Of a stretch of 64,000 nt of DNA, positions 18,251 to 27,404 are shown piece by piece; within the stretch, counting starts at the first letter, position 1; every line of letters starts with the position of its first letter. The notes under the pieces were generated by a model. That model was not told the origin of the DNA. It saw only the letters and a program-made list of their open reading frames with translations, and searched no databases. Both the position numbers and the translations under genes were made by a program. Origin of the DNA: Streptosporangium brasiliense (lineage in GTDB: Bacteria > Actinomycetota > Actinomycetes > Streptosporangiales > Streptosporangiaceae); assembly GCF_030811595.1 (NCBI RefSeq), contig NZ_JAUSRB010000003.1, positions 1 through 64,000 on the forward strand. The letters are read 5' to 3'.

Positions 18251-18258
18251 GGAGATCC

Positions 18259-19299
18259 ATGGCCGCCAGCGTCACCATCACGGATGCCGACTACTTGCGG
18301 ATCATCATTCACGGCACTACCGCATTCGAGTTGCTGCGCACCGGGCTTGAGTTCGACCTCTTCGAGCTTCTGGAGGGGGCGGGAGGGATGGACCTCAAGG
18401 AGGTCGCAACGGCGATCGGCGTGGAGGAGCAGCCCGCGCGCGTCCTGCTGCTCGGGCTGACCTCCCTGCTGCTGCTGGAGAAGCAGGGCGACAAGTACGT
18501 CAACAGCGAGATGGCCCGGCGCAAGCTGCTGCGCTCCGGTGAGCGCTTCCTCGGCCCGCTCATCGACATCCAAGCCAAGATCATCAATGCCAGCCTGGTC
18601 GACTTCGCCGAGTCCATGCGGCAGAACACCAACGTGGGGCTGCGCCACATCAGCGGCCCGGGCACGACACTGTACCAGCGCCTCACCGCCCACCCCGAGC
18701 TGCAGAAGGTCTTCTACGACAACATGGGCGACGCCTCGCAGCGGGCCTTCGCGCAGATCCTCGACCGCTACGACTTCTCCAACATCCGCCACGCCATCGA
18801 CATCGGCGGCGGCGACGGCACCAACAGCATCGAGCTGGCACGGCGCTACCCGCAGCTGGAGATGACGGTCTTCGACCAGGAGAGCGTCACCCGGCTCGCC
18901 TCGCAGCGGATCGAGGACCCGGACCTGCACAAGCGGGTGCACTTCCACGCCGGCGACCTGTTCGCCGACCCGCTGCCCCAGGGCGCCGACGCGATCCTCT
19001 TCTTCCACATCTTCGAGATCTGGTCGCTGGAGCGCAACACCGAGCTGCTGCGCAAGTGCTACGACGCGCTGCCCGAGGGGGGTGTGTGCCTGGTCTACAA
19101 CTTCACCTCCAACGACGAGGGCACCGGGTCGATGAGCGGCGGACTGGTGTCACCGTACTTCCTGGCGCTGGCCTCCGGCGAGGGCATGACCTACTCGCCC
19201 AACGACATGGAGAAGGCCGTCCTCGACGCGGGTTTCTCGCGCATCGAGCGCTACCAGGACATGGGTTTCAGTCACACACTCGTCGTCGGCCACAAGTAG
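18259..19299 (+). CDS. SAM-dependent methyltransferase, probable 6-methylsalicylate C-methyltransferase
   Basis: A 346-residue methyltransferase with an N-terminal winged-helix dimerisation domain (residues ~10-90, FDLFELLEGAGGMDLKEVAT) and a class I SAM domain (HAIDIGGGDGTNSIELARRY). LPQGADAILFFHIFEIW and CLVYNF follow. GGAGGAG precedes the ATG. It lies directly before the iterative PKS and the aryl-CoA ligase, the arrangement expected for making 3,6-dimethylsalicylate from 6-methylsalicylate, a unit known from maduropeptin and polyketomycin. The usual catalytic His of O-methyltransferases is not obvious, which supports C- rather than O-methylation. The substrate state (free acid, CoA or ACP) cannot be told from sequence. 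Confidence 0.78.
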   Translation: MAASVTITDADYLRIIIHGTTAFELLRTGLEFDLFELLEGAGGMDLKEVATAIGVEEQPARVLLLGLTSLLLLEKQGDKYVNSEMARRKLLRSGERFLGPLIDIQAKIINASLVDFAESMRQNTNVGLRHISGPGTTLYQRLTAHPELQKVFYDNMGDASQRAFAQILDRYDFSNIRHAIDIGGGDGTNSIELARRYPQLEMTVFDQESVTRLASQRIEDPDLHKRVHFHAGDLFADPLPQGADAILFFHIFEIWSLERNTELLRKCYDALPEGGVCLVYNFTSNDEGTGSMSGGLVSPYFLALASGEGMTYSPNDMEKAVLDAGFSRIERYQDMGFSHTLVVGHK

Positions 19300-19374
19300 G
19301 AACCCCGTTCCACTGGTTCTGAGCTGCTCTCGAGGCCCCGGAGGGAGGCCTGCGACGAGCGAAGGAGGGCTCTG

Positions 19375-22300
19375 GTGCAAGGACAAGGGGATGACCGTGG
19401 CCGGCGCCGTTTTCAAGACCGTCAACACGATGACGCGGGACCGCCGATGAACTCCCCCGAACCCGTCGCCATCATCGGGATGGCCTGCAGATTCGCCGGG
19501 GACATCGACTCCCCGGACAAGTTCTGGACCCTCCTGCGCGAGGGCGGCGACACCATCGGGGAGCTCCCCCGGGACCGCTGGGACTGGTACGCCTCCCAAG
19601 GCCGGGAGCACGCCGCCGCGGTGCGCGACGTGACCCGGCGCGGCGCTTTCCTCAACGACGTCAAGGGCTTCGACGCCGACTTCTTCGACATCACCCCGCG
19701 CGAGGCCGCCCTCATGGACCCGCAGCAGCGCATCGTGCTGGAGCTGGCCTGGGAGGCGCTCGAACACGCCGGGATCCCGCCCCGCGATCTCGGCGGGAGC
19801 GACGCCGGGGTCTTCATGGGGGTCGGCGCGGACGACTACGGCCGCAGGCTGCTGGAGGACCTTCCCCGCATCGAGGCGTGGACCGGCATCGGCGGCGCCT
19901 ACTGCGCGGTGGCCAACCGCGTCTCCTACGCGATGGACCTGCGCGGCCCGAGCGTGGCGGTCGACACCGCCTGCTCGTCCTCACTGGTGGCCATCCACCT
20001 GGCGGCGCAGGCGCTGCGCGCCGGGGAGTGCCCCGTGGCACTCGCCGGAGGCGTGCTCGTGATGGCCGCGCCGGGGCTGTCCCTGGTGCTCGACGCCGCC
20101 GGCGCCACCTCACCGGACGGGCGCAGCAAGTCCTTCGACGCCGACGCCGACGGCTACGGCCGCGGCGAGGGCGGCGGCGTCGTCGTCCTGAAGCTGCTGT
20201 CGGACGCCCGGCGCGACGGCGACCGGGTGCTCGCGGTCGTCCGGGGCAGCGCCGTGCACCAGGACGGGCGGACCAACGGCATCATGGCGCCCAGCGGCGA
20301 GGCACAGGCCCATCTCATGCGCCGCGCCTACCGGGCCGCCGGGATCGACCCGGCCACGGTCGGCTACGTGGAGGCCCACGGCACCGGGACCCGGGTCGGC
20401 GACCCGCTCGAAGCCGGGGCGATGACCTCGGTGTTCGGGCCCGGCCGCCCCGAGGGGCAGCCCTGCCTGATCGGGTCGGTCAAGCCGAACATCGGCCACC
20501 TCGAAGCCGGCGCCGGCGTGGCAGGCGTGATCAAGACGGTGCTCGCGCTGCAGCACGCCGAGATCCCGCCGAGCCTGAACTTCACCACACCCAACCCCGC
20601 CATCCCCTGGGACACCTCCGGCCTGCGGGTGACGACGGAGCTGACCCCGTGGCCGGACACGGGCGGGCCCCGACGGGCCGGCGTGTCCGGGTACGGCTAC
20701 GGCGGAACGATCGCGCACGTCATCCTGGAGGCGGCCGACGCGCCCGCCGAGCAGGCCGCCGACGACAGCGGCCCGGCCCTGTACCCGCTGTCGGCGGCCA
20801 GCCAGGCCGCCGTCGGCCAGTACGCCGGCCGCCTCGCCGACCGGCTCACGCGAGACGGCGGGACGAAGACCGCCGACGTCGGCCACACGCTGGCGCACCG
20901 GCGCACCCACCTGCCCCACCGAGCCGCGGTGTTCGCCGCCGACCGCGAGCAACTGATCGCGCGACTGCGCGAGCTGGCCGGATCCGGCACGGGGGCGGCG
21001 ACCGGGACCGTGCCACCGTCCACCGGCCGCGGACTCGTCTGGGTCTTCTCCGGGCACGGCTCCCAGTGGACCGGGATGGCCCGCGAGCTGCTGGCCACCG
21101 ACCCGGTCTTCGCCGGGGTGATCGACCGGCTGGAGCCGGTGTTCGTCGAGGAGATGGGCGTGTCGCCCCGCTCGACGATCCTCGACGACGCCCCGCAGCC
21201 GGTCGACGTCATCCAACCGATGATCTTCGCGGTGCAGACGGCGCTCGCCGCACTCTGGCGGGCCGGCGGCGTACGGCCCGACGCGGTCATCGGCCACTCG
21301 GTCGGCGAGATCGCCGCGGCGGTCACCGCCGGGGTGCTCACCCTCGAACAGGGCGCGAGGCTGGTCTGCCGGCGCTCGGTGCTCCTGCGCCAGGTCGCCG
21401 GCCGGGGCGCCATGGCCATGGTGAACCTGCCGCCGCAGGAGGCCGAACAGCGCCTCGGCGACCGGCGCGACCTCGCGGTGGCGGTCGCCGCCGCCACCGG
21501 ATCGGCCGTGGTCTCCGGCGACATCGAAGCCGTCCGGGAGATCAGCGAGCGGTGGCAGGCCGAAGGGCTCGGCGTCCGCCAGGTCGACTCCGACGTGGCC
21601 TTCCACAGCCCGCACATGGACCCGCTGCTCGACGCGCTGGCCTCGGCCGCCGCCGACCTGCCGCCGCGGACACCCGCCATCCCCGTCTACACCACGGCAC
21701 TGCACGACCCCCGCTCCACCGCGCCGCGAGACGGCTCCTACTGGGCGGCCAACCTGCGCGGGCAGGTGCGCTTCGCCCAGGCCGTGACCGCGGCCGTCGA
21801 GGACGGCTACCGCCTGTTCGTCGAGGTCTCCCCCCACCCCGTCGTGGAACACTCCATCAACGAGACGCTCGACGGGCTCGGCGTCGAGGACGCCTTCGTC
21901 ACCCACTCCCTGCGCCGCAACCGGCCCGAACGCGAGACGCTGCTCACCAATCTCGGCCTGCTGTACTGCCACGGCGCGGAGGTGGACTGGTCGGCCCTGT
22001 GGCCGGGCGGCACGCTCGCCGACCTGCCGACCACGGCCTGGCAGCACAGACCGCACTGGAGCGAGGAGCCGGTGGGCCGCTCCTCCCTGACCGAACAGCA
22101 CGACCCGGCCGGCCACACCCTGCTCGGCGGCCGGACCAGCGTCATCGGCACGACCCCGGCGCAGGCCTGGCTGACCTACCTCGACCGCGACTCCCGCCCC
22201 TACCCCGGCGACCACCCGGTCCGCGAGGTGGAGATCATCCCGGCGGCGGTCCTGCTGAACACCTTCCTCACCGCCGCCGCCTCCACCGGGCCCTGGCCGG

Positions 22301-24648
22301 ATCTGACCGACGTGGCCCTGCGCGTGCCGGTCAGCGTCACCAGCCCCCGCAACCTGCAGATCGTCCTGCAGGACGGCACGGTCCGGCTGTCGTCCCAGAT
22401 CGCCGACGACGGCGCCGACGACAAGGGCTGGGTCACGCACACCACCGCGGCCGTCGAGCCACACTCCGCCCCGGACACGCACCTCGAGCCCGACGACGTG
22501 GCGGCCGGGGAGGAGCTGCCCACCGACTACGTCGTCGACCGGCTCGCCGCGCTCGGCGTGGCCGCCATGGGCTTCCCCTGGGCGGTGGAACGGATCCAGC
22601 TCGGCGAAGGCACCCTCGTGGCCACCGTCCGCGCCGACCAGGACGCCGACACCGTGCCCACCACGTGGGCGCCCATCCTGGACGCCGCCCTGTCGACCGC
22701 CTCGGTGGCCTTCTCCGGACCGCCGATCCTGCGCATGCCCGCGCACATCCACCGTGTCACCCTCGCCGAGACCTCACCGGCACGGGCCCGCGTCACCGTG
22801 CGCGTGACCGGCGACGACGCCGTCGACGTGGAGATCGCCGACCTCGACGGCACCGTCGTCGGCAGGCTGTCGCGGCTGCGGTACGGCGTGCTGGACAGCG
22901 ACGTCGGAGCGGTCACCAACCCGCGCCGCCTGGTGCACGAGATCACCTGGCGGCCGGCGGAGCGCAAGGAGTCCCTGATCACGCCGGAGATGGTCCTCGT
23001 CGGCCCCGACACGGCGCTGCTCGGCAGGCTGACCGAGCGGCTCGGCGGCTCGGGCATCCCGCACCGCATCGCCACCACGCCGGAGGAGCTGCGCGACTCC
23101 GAGCTGACCGGCGACCACATCGTCCTGGTCGTGCCGGCGCTGGGAGCGCCCAGCGAGGTGGACGAGACGGCGGCCCATGCCTCGTGGCTGTTGGCGCGGA
23201 CCGCGCAGCGGCTGGCCGGCACCGGGCTGGTCACCCCCGCCCGGCTGTGGTGCGTCACCCAGGGCGTGCGCGAGAGCGCGGACGAGCGGGCGCTGGGACA
23301 CGGCCCGCTGTGGGGCCTGGGACGAATCATCGGCGGCGAGCATCCCGAGTTCTGGGGCGGCGTCGTCGACATCGGGCAGTCACCGGAGGACGTGCCCGGC
23401 CTCATCTCCGTCGTGCGCACCATGCGCGGCGAGGACGTGGTCGTGGTGCGCGACGGCGAGCCGTCACTGCCGCGCCTGCGCCGGCTGGAGGGCGACCCCG
23501 TCCGCCAGCCGATGACCTGCCAGCCGGACGGCACCTACCTGATCACCGGTGGCCTCGGCGTCCTCGGCCTGGAGGTCGCGCACTGGCTGGCCGACCGGGG
23601 CGGGCGGCGGATCGTGCTGGCCGGGCGCCGGGCGCTGCCGCCCCGGGACGCCTGGGACCGGCTCACCGACCCCACCGAGCTGGCGCAGGTGGAGGCCATC
23701 CGGTCGCTGGAACGGCTCGGCGTCACCGTGGTCACGGTGGCGGTGGACATCGCCGACGCCGAGGCCGCGGCGAAGCTGCTGTCGGCCGCCTCACTCGGGC
23801 TGCCCCCCATCCGGGGCGTCGTGCACGCCGCCGGCGTCCTGGACAACCACACCCTCCGCACCCTCGACGAGGGATCGCTGCGCACCGTCCTGCGACCCAA
23901 GGTGAACGGCGCGCTGGTGCTGCACAGCCTGTTCCCGCCGGGCAGCGTGGACTTCTTCGTACTGTTCTCCTCCAGCGGCCAACTGCTCGGCCTGCCCGGC
24001 CAGGCCAGCTACGCCGCCGGCAACGCCTTCCTCGACGCGCTGGCCGCCCACCGCCGGGCCGCCGGGGACAGCGCGACCACCAGCTTCGGCTGGACCTCCT
24101 GGCGAGGGCTGGGCATGTCCACCTCCTCCGCCGTCATCGACGTCGAGCTGGCCGCGCGCGGCACGGCCGACATCAGCCTCACCGAGGCGTTCGGCGCCTG
24201 GGAGCTGGCCGAGCGCTACGACCTCGGCTACGCGGCCGTCCTGCGGACCATCCCGCTGGAGGCGGGCGAGCGCAGGCTCCCGCTGCTCAGCGAACTGCCG
24301 TCGGACACCCCCGCCGAGGAGAGCACGGCCGAGCAGACGACCTCCCCGTGGATCGGCCTCAACGGGCCCGATCTGCATCTGTTCCTGACCGAGGAGATCC
24401 GCCGCCAGGTCGCCGCCGAGACGAAACTCGCGGCGACCGAGGTGGACCCGCGCCACCCCCTCATCGAGATGGGCCTCGACTCGGTCATGACGATGCGGAT
24501 CCGGCGCGGGCTGGAGAAACGGTTCCGGCTGCCGCTGCCGGTCACGCTGTTCTGGGACCGGCCCACCATCGACGCGGTCGCCTCCCTGCTGGCCGAGCGC
24601 ATCGACGGCTCCGAATCCGCCCCGCTCAGTGAAGGGAGCGTGCGATGA
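19375..24648 (+). CDS. Iterative type I PKS, KS-AT-DH-KR-ACP (6-methylsalicylate synthase type)
   Basis: A 1757-residue single-module PKS. KS is at ~28-455 (active Cys C200 in VDTACSSSL; EAHGTGT; NIGHLEAGAG). AT is at ~560-860 (VFSGHGSQWTGM; Ser642 in GHSVGE). DH or thioester-hydrolase-like domain is at ~925-1190 (HPVREVEIIP). The KR structural half and NADPH site are at ~1250-1600 (YLITGGLGVLGLEVA). ACP is at ~1665-1745 (Ser1703 in GLDSVMT). There is no ER, CMet or TE. A KR means one keto group is reduced, as in 6-methylsalicylate or naphthoate synthases and unlike orsellinate synthases. With the methyltransferase before it, 6-methylsalicylate is the simplest product. GTG at 19375 has an excellent ribosome site (GAAGGAGGG); ATG at 19447 begins the conserved part and is the alternative. 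Confidence 0.92.
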   Translation: MQGQGDDRGRRRFQDRQHDDAGPPMNSPEPVAIIGMACRFAGDIDSPDKFWTLLREGGDTIGELPRDRWDWYASQGREHAAAVRDVTRRGAFLNDVKGFDADFFDITPREAALMDPQQRIVLELAWEALEHAGIPPRDLGGSDAGVFMGVGADDYGRRLLEDLPRIEAWTGIGGAYCAVANRVSYAMDLRGPSVAVDTACSSSLVAIHLAAQALRAGECPVALAGGVLVMAAPGLSLVLDAAGATSPDGRSKSFDADADGYGRGEGGGVVVLKLLSDARRDGDRVLAVVRGSAVHQDGRTNGIMAPSGEAQAHLMRRAYRAAGIDPATVGYVEAHGTGTRVGDPLEAGAMTSVFGPGRPEGQPCLIGSVKPNIGHLEAGAGVAGVIKTVLALQHAEIPPSLNFTTPNPAIPWDTSGLRVTTELTPWPDTGGPRRAGVSGYGYGGTIAHVILEAADAPAEQAADDSGPALYPLSAASQAAVGQYAGRLADRLTRDGGTKTADVGHTLAHRRTHLPHRAAVFAADREQLIARLRELAGSGTGAATGTVPPSTGRGLVWVFSGHGSQWTGMARELLATDPVFAGVIDRLEPVFVEEMGVSPRSTILDDAPQPVDVIQPMIFAVQTALAALWRAGGVRPDAVIGHSVGEIAAAVTAGVLTLEQGARLVCRRSVLLRQVAGRGAMAMVNLPPQEAEQRLGDRRDLAVAVAAATGSAVVSGDIEAVREISERWQAEGLGVRQVDSDVAFHSPHMDPLLDALASAAADLPPRTPAIPVYTTALHDPRSTAPRDGSYWAANLRGQVRFAQAVTAAVEDGYRLFVEVSPHPVVEHSINETLDGLGVEDAFVTHSLRRNRPERETLLTNLGLLYCHGAEVDWSALWPGGTLADLPTTAWQHRPHWSEEPVGRSSLTEQHDPAGHTLLGGRTSVIGTTPAQAWLTYLDRDSRPYPGDHPVREVEIIPAAVLLNTFLTAAASTGPWPDLTDVALRVPVSVTSPRNLQIVLQDGTVRLSSQIADDGADDKGWVTHTTAAVEPHSAPDTHLEPDDVAAGEELPTDYVVDRLAALGVAAMGFPWAVERIQLGEGTLVATVRADQDADTVPTTWAPILDAALSTASVAFSGPPILRMPAHIHRVTLAETSPARARVTVRVTGDDAVDVEIADLDGTVVGRLSRLRYGVLDSDVGAVTNPRRLVHEITWRPAERKESLITPEMVLVGPDTALLGRLTERLGGSGIPHRIATTPEELRDSELTGDHIVLVVPALGAPSEVDETAAHASWLLARTAQRLAGTGLVTPARLWCVTQGVRESADERALGHGPLWGLGRIIGGEHPEFWGGVVDIGQSPEDVPGLISVVRTMRGEDVVVVRDGEPSLPRLRRLEGDPVRQPMTCQPDGTYLITGGLGVLGLEVAHWLADRGGRRIVLAGRRALPPRDAWDRLTDPTELAQVEAIRSLERLGVTVVTVAVDIADAEAAAKLLSAASLGLPPIRGVVHAAGVLDNHTLRTLDEGSLRTVLRPKVNGALVLHSLFPPGSVDFFVLFSSSGQLLGLPGQASYAAGNAFLDALAAHRRAAGDSATTSFGWTSWRGLGMSTSSAVIDVELAARGTADISLTEAFGAWELAERYDLGYAAVLRTIPLEAGERRLPLLSELPSDTPAEESTAEQTTSPWIGLNGPDLHLFLTEEIRRQVAAETKLAATEVDPRHPLIEMGLDSVMTMRIRRGLEKRFRLPLPVTLFWDRPTIDAVASLLAERIDGSESAPLSEGSVR

Positions 24649-26297
24649 AGCTCGACGGGGTGGTGCCCTGGCCCGCCGACCTGGCCTACGCCTACCGGGC
24701 GGCCGGCTGCTGGCAGGGCCGCCCGCTGGGCTCCTACCTGTGGGAATGGGCCGAACAGCGGGGCGAGCGGATCGCGGTGGTCGACGGCGGGCACCGGCTG
24801 ACCTACCGCGACCTGGCGGTGAACGCCGACGCCCTGGCCGAGCGGCTCGCCGACCTCGGCCTCGACCACGGCGACACCGTCCTGGTCCAGCTCCCGAACT
24901 GCTGGGAGTTCGTCGTGGTCACCGTGGCCTGCTTCCGCCTCGGCGTGGTGCCGGTGATGATGCTGCCGCCGCACCGCGAGCACGAGCTGGTCTCGATCGG
25001 GACGCACGTGCGGGCCAAGGCCCTGATCGTCCCCGACACCTGGCGCGGCTACGACCACCAGGATCTCGCCCACCGGGTGGCGGCCGCGCTGCCCGGGCCG
25101 GCGCGGGTGCTGGTGGTGGGCCAGGAGGTACGGCCGGACAGCGTCGACGTGCGCGGCCTGCTCGAGCAGGACGGCGACAGCGCGGCCCGGCGCCGCCGGC
25201 TCGACGGGCGGGCGCCCTCCGGCTCCGACGTCGCGGTGTTCCTGCTGTCCGGAGGGACCACCGGCGTGCCCAAGGTGATCAGCCGGACGCACGACGACTA
25301 CGAGTACAACATCCGGCGCAGCGCCAGGGCCTGCGACTTCGGCCCGGACACGGTCTACCTCGCCGTACTCCCGGCCGGCCACAACTTCCCGCTGGCCAGC
25401 CCGGGGATCCTCGGCGCGCTGTTCTCCGGCGGCCGGGCCGTCCTGCTGCCCTCGCCCCGCCCGGAGCCGGTGTTCGAGGCGATCGAGGCCGAGGGCGTCA
25501 CCGCCACCTCGGCCGTCCCCGCCGTGGTGCTCAAATGGATGGAGGAGGCCGCCACCAGCCGTCGCGACCTGTCCAGCCTGCGCTACGTCCACGTCGGCGG
25601 GTCCGTGCTGTCGCCGGAGATCGCCGCGCGGATCGGCCCGGCCCTGGGCTGCCGCCTGCAGCAGGTGTACGGCATGGCCGAGGGCCTCATCTGCTACACC
25701 CCGGCCGACGCCTCCGAGGAGGTGGCCCACACCACGCAGGGCGCCCCCGTCAGCCCCTACGACGAGCTGCTGGTGGCCGGCCCGGACGGGCACCCGGTGC
25801 TGCCCGGGGAGATCGGCGAGCTGCTCACCCGTGGCCCCTACACCCCGCGCGGCTACTACGGCGTGCCCGACCAGAACAGCCTCTCCTTCACCCCCGACGG
25901 CTGGTTCCGCACCGGTGACCTGGTGCGGATCACGCCGGAGGGCAACGTGGTGGTCTGCGGCCGGGTCAAGGACCTGATCAACCGGGCGGGCGAGAAGATC
26001 TCGGCCGGTGAGATCGAGACCCTGGTGCAGGAGATGCCACAGGTGGCCGAGGTCGCCGCGGTGGCCATGCCCGACCCGGAGGTAGGCGAGCGGGTCTGCC
26101 TGTTCGCCCGCCTGCACCCCGGCCACGAGCTGACGCTCGGCGACGTCTCCGCCGCCCTCACCGCCCGCGGCCTGGCCGCGTTCAAGATCCCCGAACGGCT
26201 TGAGGTGCTGGACGACCTGCCGCACACCCCGATCGGCAAACCCGACAAGAAGGTGCTGCAGAAACTTCTGCTCGCCGACGTCGCGGGCACCGCCTGA
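24645..26297 (+). CDS. Aryl acid adenylating enzyme / aryl-CoA ligase
   Basis: A 550-residue ANL-family enzyme of the 2,3-dihydroxybenzoate-AMP ligase branch. FLLSGGTTGVPKVISRTHDD is the phosphate-binding loop, QVYGMAEGLICYT the A5 region, GWFRTGDLVRITPEGNVVVC the hinge, and PIGKPDKKVLQKLLL carries the C-terminal catalytic lysine. The start overlaps the PKS stop by 4 bp (ATGA). It should activate the dimethylsalicylate as adenylate and CoA ester for transfer to the sugar or core, as proposed for the equivalent enzymes of maduropeptin and neocarzinostatin clusters. Last gene of the operon. Confidence 0.88.
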   Translation: MKLDGVVPWPADLAYAYRAAGCWQGRPLGSYLWEWAEQRGERIAVVDGGHRLTYRDLAVNADALAERLADLGLDHGDTVLVQLPNCWEFVVVTVACFRLGVVPVMMLPPHREHELVSIGTHVRAKALIVPDTWRGYDHQDLAHRVAAALPGPARVLVVGQEVRPDSVDVRGLLEQDGDSAARRRRLDGRAPSGSDVAVFLLSGGTTGVPKVISRTHDDYEYNIRRSARACDFGPDTVYLAVLPAGHNFPLASPGILGALFSGGRAVLLPSPRPEPVFEAIEAEGVTATSAVPAVVLKWMEEAATSRRDLSSLRYVHVGGSVLSPEIAARIGPALGCRLQQVYGMAEGLICYTPADASEEVAHTTQGAPVSPYDELLVAGPDGHPVLPGEIGELLTRGPYTPRGYYGVPDQNSLSFTPDGWFRTGDLVRITPEGNVVVCGRVKDLINRAGEKISAGEIETLVQEMPQVAEVAAVAMPDPEVGERVCLFARLHPGHELTLGDVSAALTARGLAAFKIPERLEVLDDLPHTPIGKPDKKVLQKLLLADVAGTA

Positions 26298-26310
26298 GGC
26301 CCCACGACCG

Positions 26311-26342
26311 CGGTCCCGCACCGGCTCGGCAGTGCGGGACCG
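26311..26342. terminator. Terminator after the dimethylsalicylate operon
   Basis: CGGTCCCGCAC (26311-26321) pairs perfectly with GTGCGGGACCG (26332-26342), 14 nt past the ligase stop. Confidence 0.8.
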
Positions 26343-26361
26343 TCTGGGTTTCACACCCGCA

Positions 26362-26391
26362 GGCGCCCGGCCGGCGCGCGGGCCGGGCGCC
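26362..26391. terminator. Second hairpin, end of the hydrolase gene
   Basis: GGCGCCCGGCC and GGCCGGGCGCC form an 11-bp stem 8 nt past the stop of the convergent hydrolase gene. Confidence 0.75.
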
Positions 26392-26398
26392 CGCGGCC

Positions 26399-27244
26399 TC
26401 AGCCGTTCCTGGGGCCCAGCACGCGGGCGAGCAGCTCGGCGAACTCGATCGGATGCGTCACATAGCCGACATGGCCCCCGGGAAAGTCCACGATCCCGAT
26501 GCCGAACCGTTCGGCCAGCACCGTGTTGGGACGGTAGGGGAAGTGCTCGCGCGATGCGCTCCCGCCGGCCAGGACCAGCCGGTCCGACACCGACTCCAGC
26601 GCCGCCAGGTCGGGGACGAAGGCCGGATAGGTCAGGATCTCGTGCTCGAACCAGAACACCTGGTTGCGGCGGAGCCGGGAGAGCATCTCGGCCAGCTGCT
26701 GCGGGGGCAGCTCGGCGTCCTTCGGCGGCCGCGTCGGGCTGGTCATGCCCATGCGGGTCCTGAAGACCTCCCTGGCCGCCTCGATGCCGGAACTCTGATA
26801 GGTGTCGTACAGGTCGGCGTAGAACCCGAGCCACCGGTCGGAGTCGGGCAGTATGGACGCCAGCGGCGGCTCGTGTGAGATCAGTGTCCGGACCTGGTCG
26901 GGGTGCCGCTCCAGCAGGGCCAGCGCGATGATGGCCCCGGAGCTGCTGCCGAACACGTGCGCGGGCGTCCGGGCCAGGTGGCCGAGCAGGCGGTGGATGT
27001 CGTCGACGTCGGCCTCCAGCCGCCGCCCGCCGTCCACCGGCCCGTCGAGCGGGCTGCGGGAGAAACCGCGCCGGTCGTATGTGATGACCGTGTAGCGGTC
27101 GGCGAGCGCGTCCGCCATCGGCCCGAGCGGGGCGGCGTCGCCGTTCCCGCTGGGGATCAGCAGCAGCACGGGGCCGGTGCCGCGCACCTCGTAGTAGAGG
27201 CTCGCACCCGGCAGGGGGAGCATGTCGATCGTTGGCGTGCGCAT
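26399..27244 (-). CDS. Alpha/beta hydrolase
   Basis: A 281-residue alpha/beta-hydrolase. The oxyanion region LLLIPSGNGD, the YDRRGFSRSP strand, the nucleophile elbow VFGSSSGAIIAL (central Ser) and the C-terminal histidine in FPGGHVGYVTHP are in order. CTGGAGGACC precedes the ATG. It is closer to the small lipase/thioesterase-like members than to the epoxide hydrolases of enediyne clusters. Possible jobs are removing mis-primed acyl groups or hydrolysing an ester or lactone. No cluster box is seen in the short gap upstream; the preceding hairpin belongs to the glycosyltransferase, so its promoter is unclear. Confidence 0.75.
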   Translation of the reverse strand: MRTPTIDMLPLPGASLYYEVRGTGPVLLLIPSGNGDAAPLGPMADALADRYTVITYDRRGFSRSPLDGPVDGGRRLEADVDDIHRLLGHLARTPAHVFGSSSGAIIALALLERHPDQVRTLISHEPPLASILPDSDRWLGFYADLYDTYQSSGIEAAREVFRTRMGMTSPTRPPKDAELPPQQLAEMLSRLRRNQVFWFEHEILTYPAFVPDLAALESVSDRLVLAGGSASREHFPYRPNTVLAERFGIGIVDFPGGHVGYVTHPIEFAELLARVLGPRNG

Positions 27245-27337
27245 CGGTCCTCCAGGTTGCCGGTCAGCGGGGCAGAGCGCGGCACGTGCCCGCCCCGTCA
27301 GGGGAGTCCACGCCCTGCGAGCCGACCGGGACGGACG

Positions 27338-27375
27338 CCGAGCTCCTGGCAGCCGTACGACTGCCAGGAGCTCGG
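27338..27375. terminator. Terminator after the glycosyltransferase
   Basis: CCGAGCTCCTGGCAG and CTGCCAGGAGCTCGG, a 15-bp perfect stem with an 8-nt loop, 30 nt beyond the glycosyltransferase stop. Confidence 0.82.
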
Positions 27376-27404
27376 GGGGTGCACCGCTCGGCTGAGGGGG
27401 GCGT

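Noticed and set aside
17882-18460. Overlapping plus-strand frames upstream of the methyltransferase
   Set aside because: Arg/Pro-rich, no similarity, and they run through the box and ribosome site of the real gene.
19878-24632. A 1584-codon open frame inside the PKS
   Set aside because: Arg/Pro/Gly-rich shadow of the PKS in another frame; no domains.
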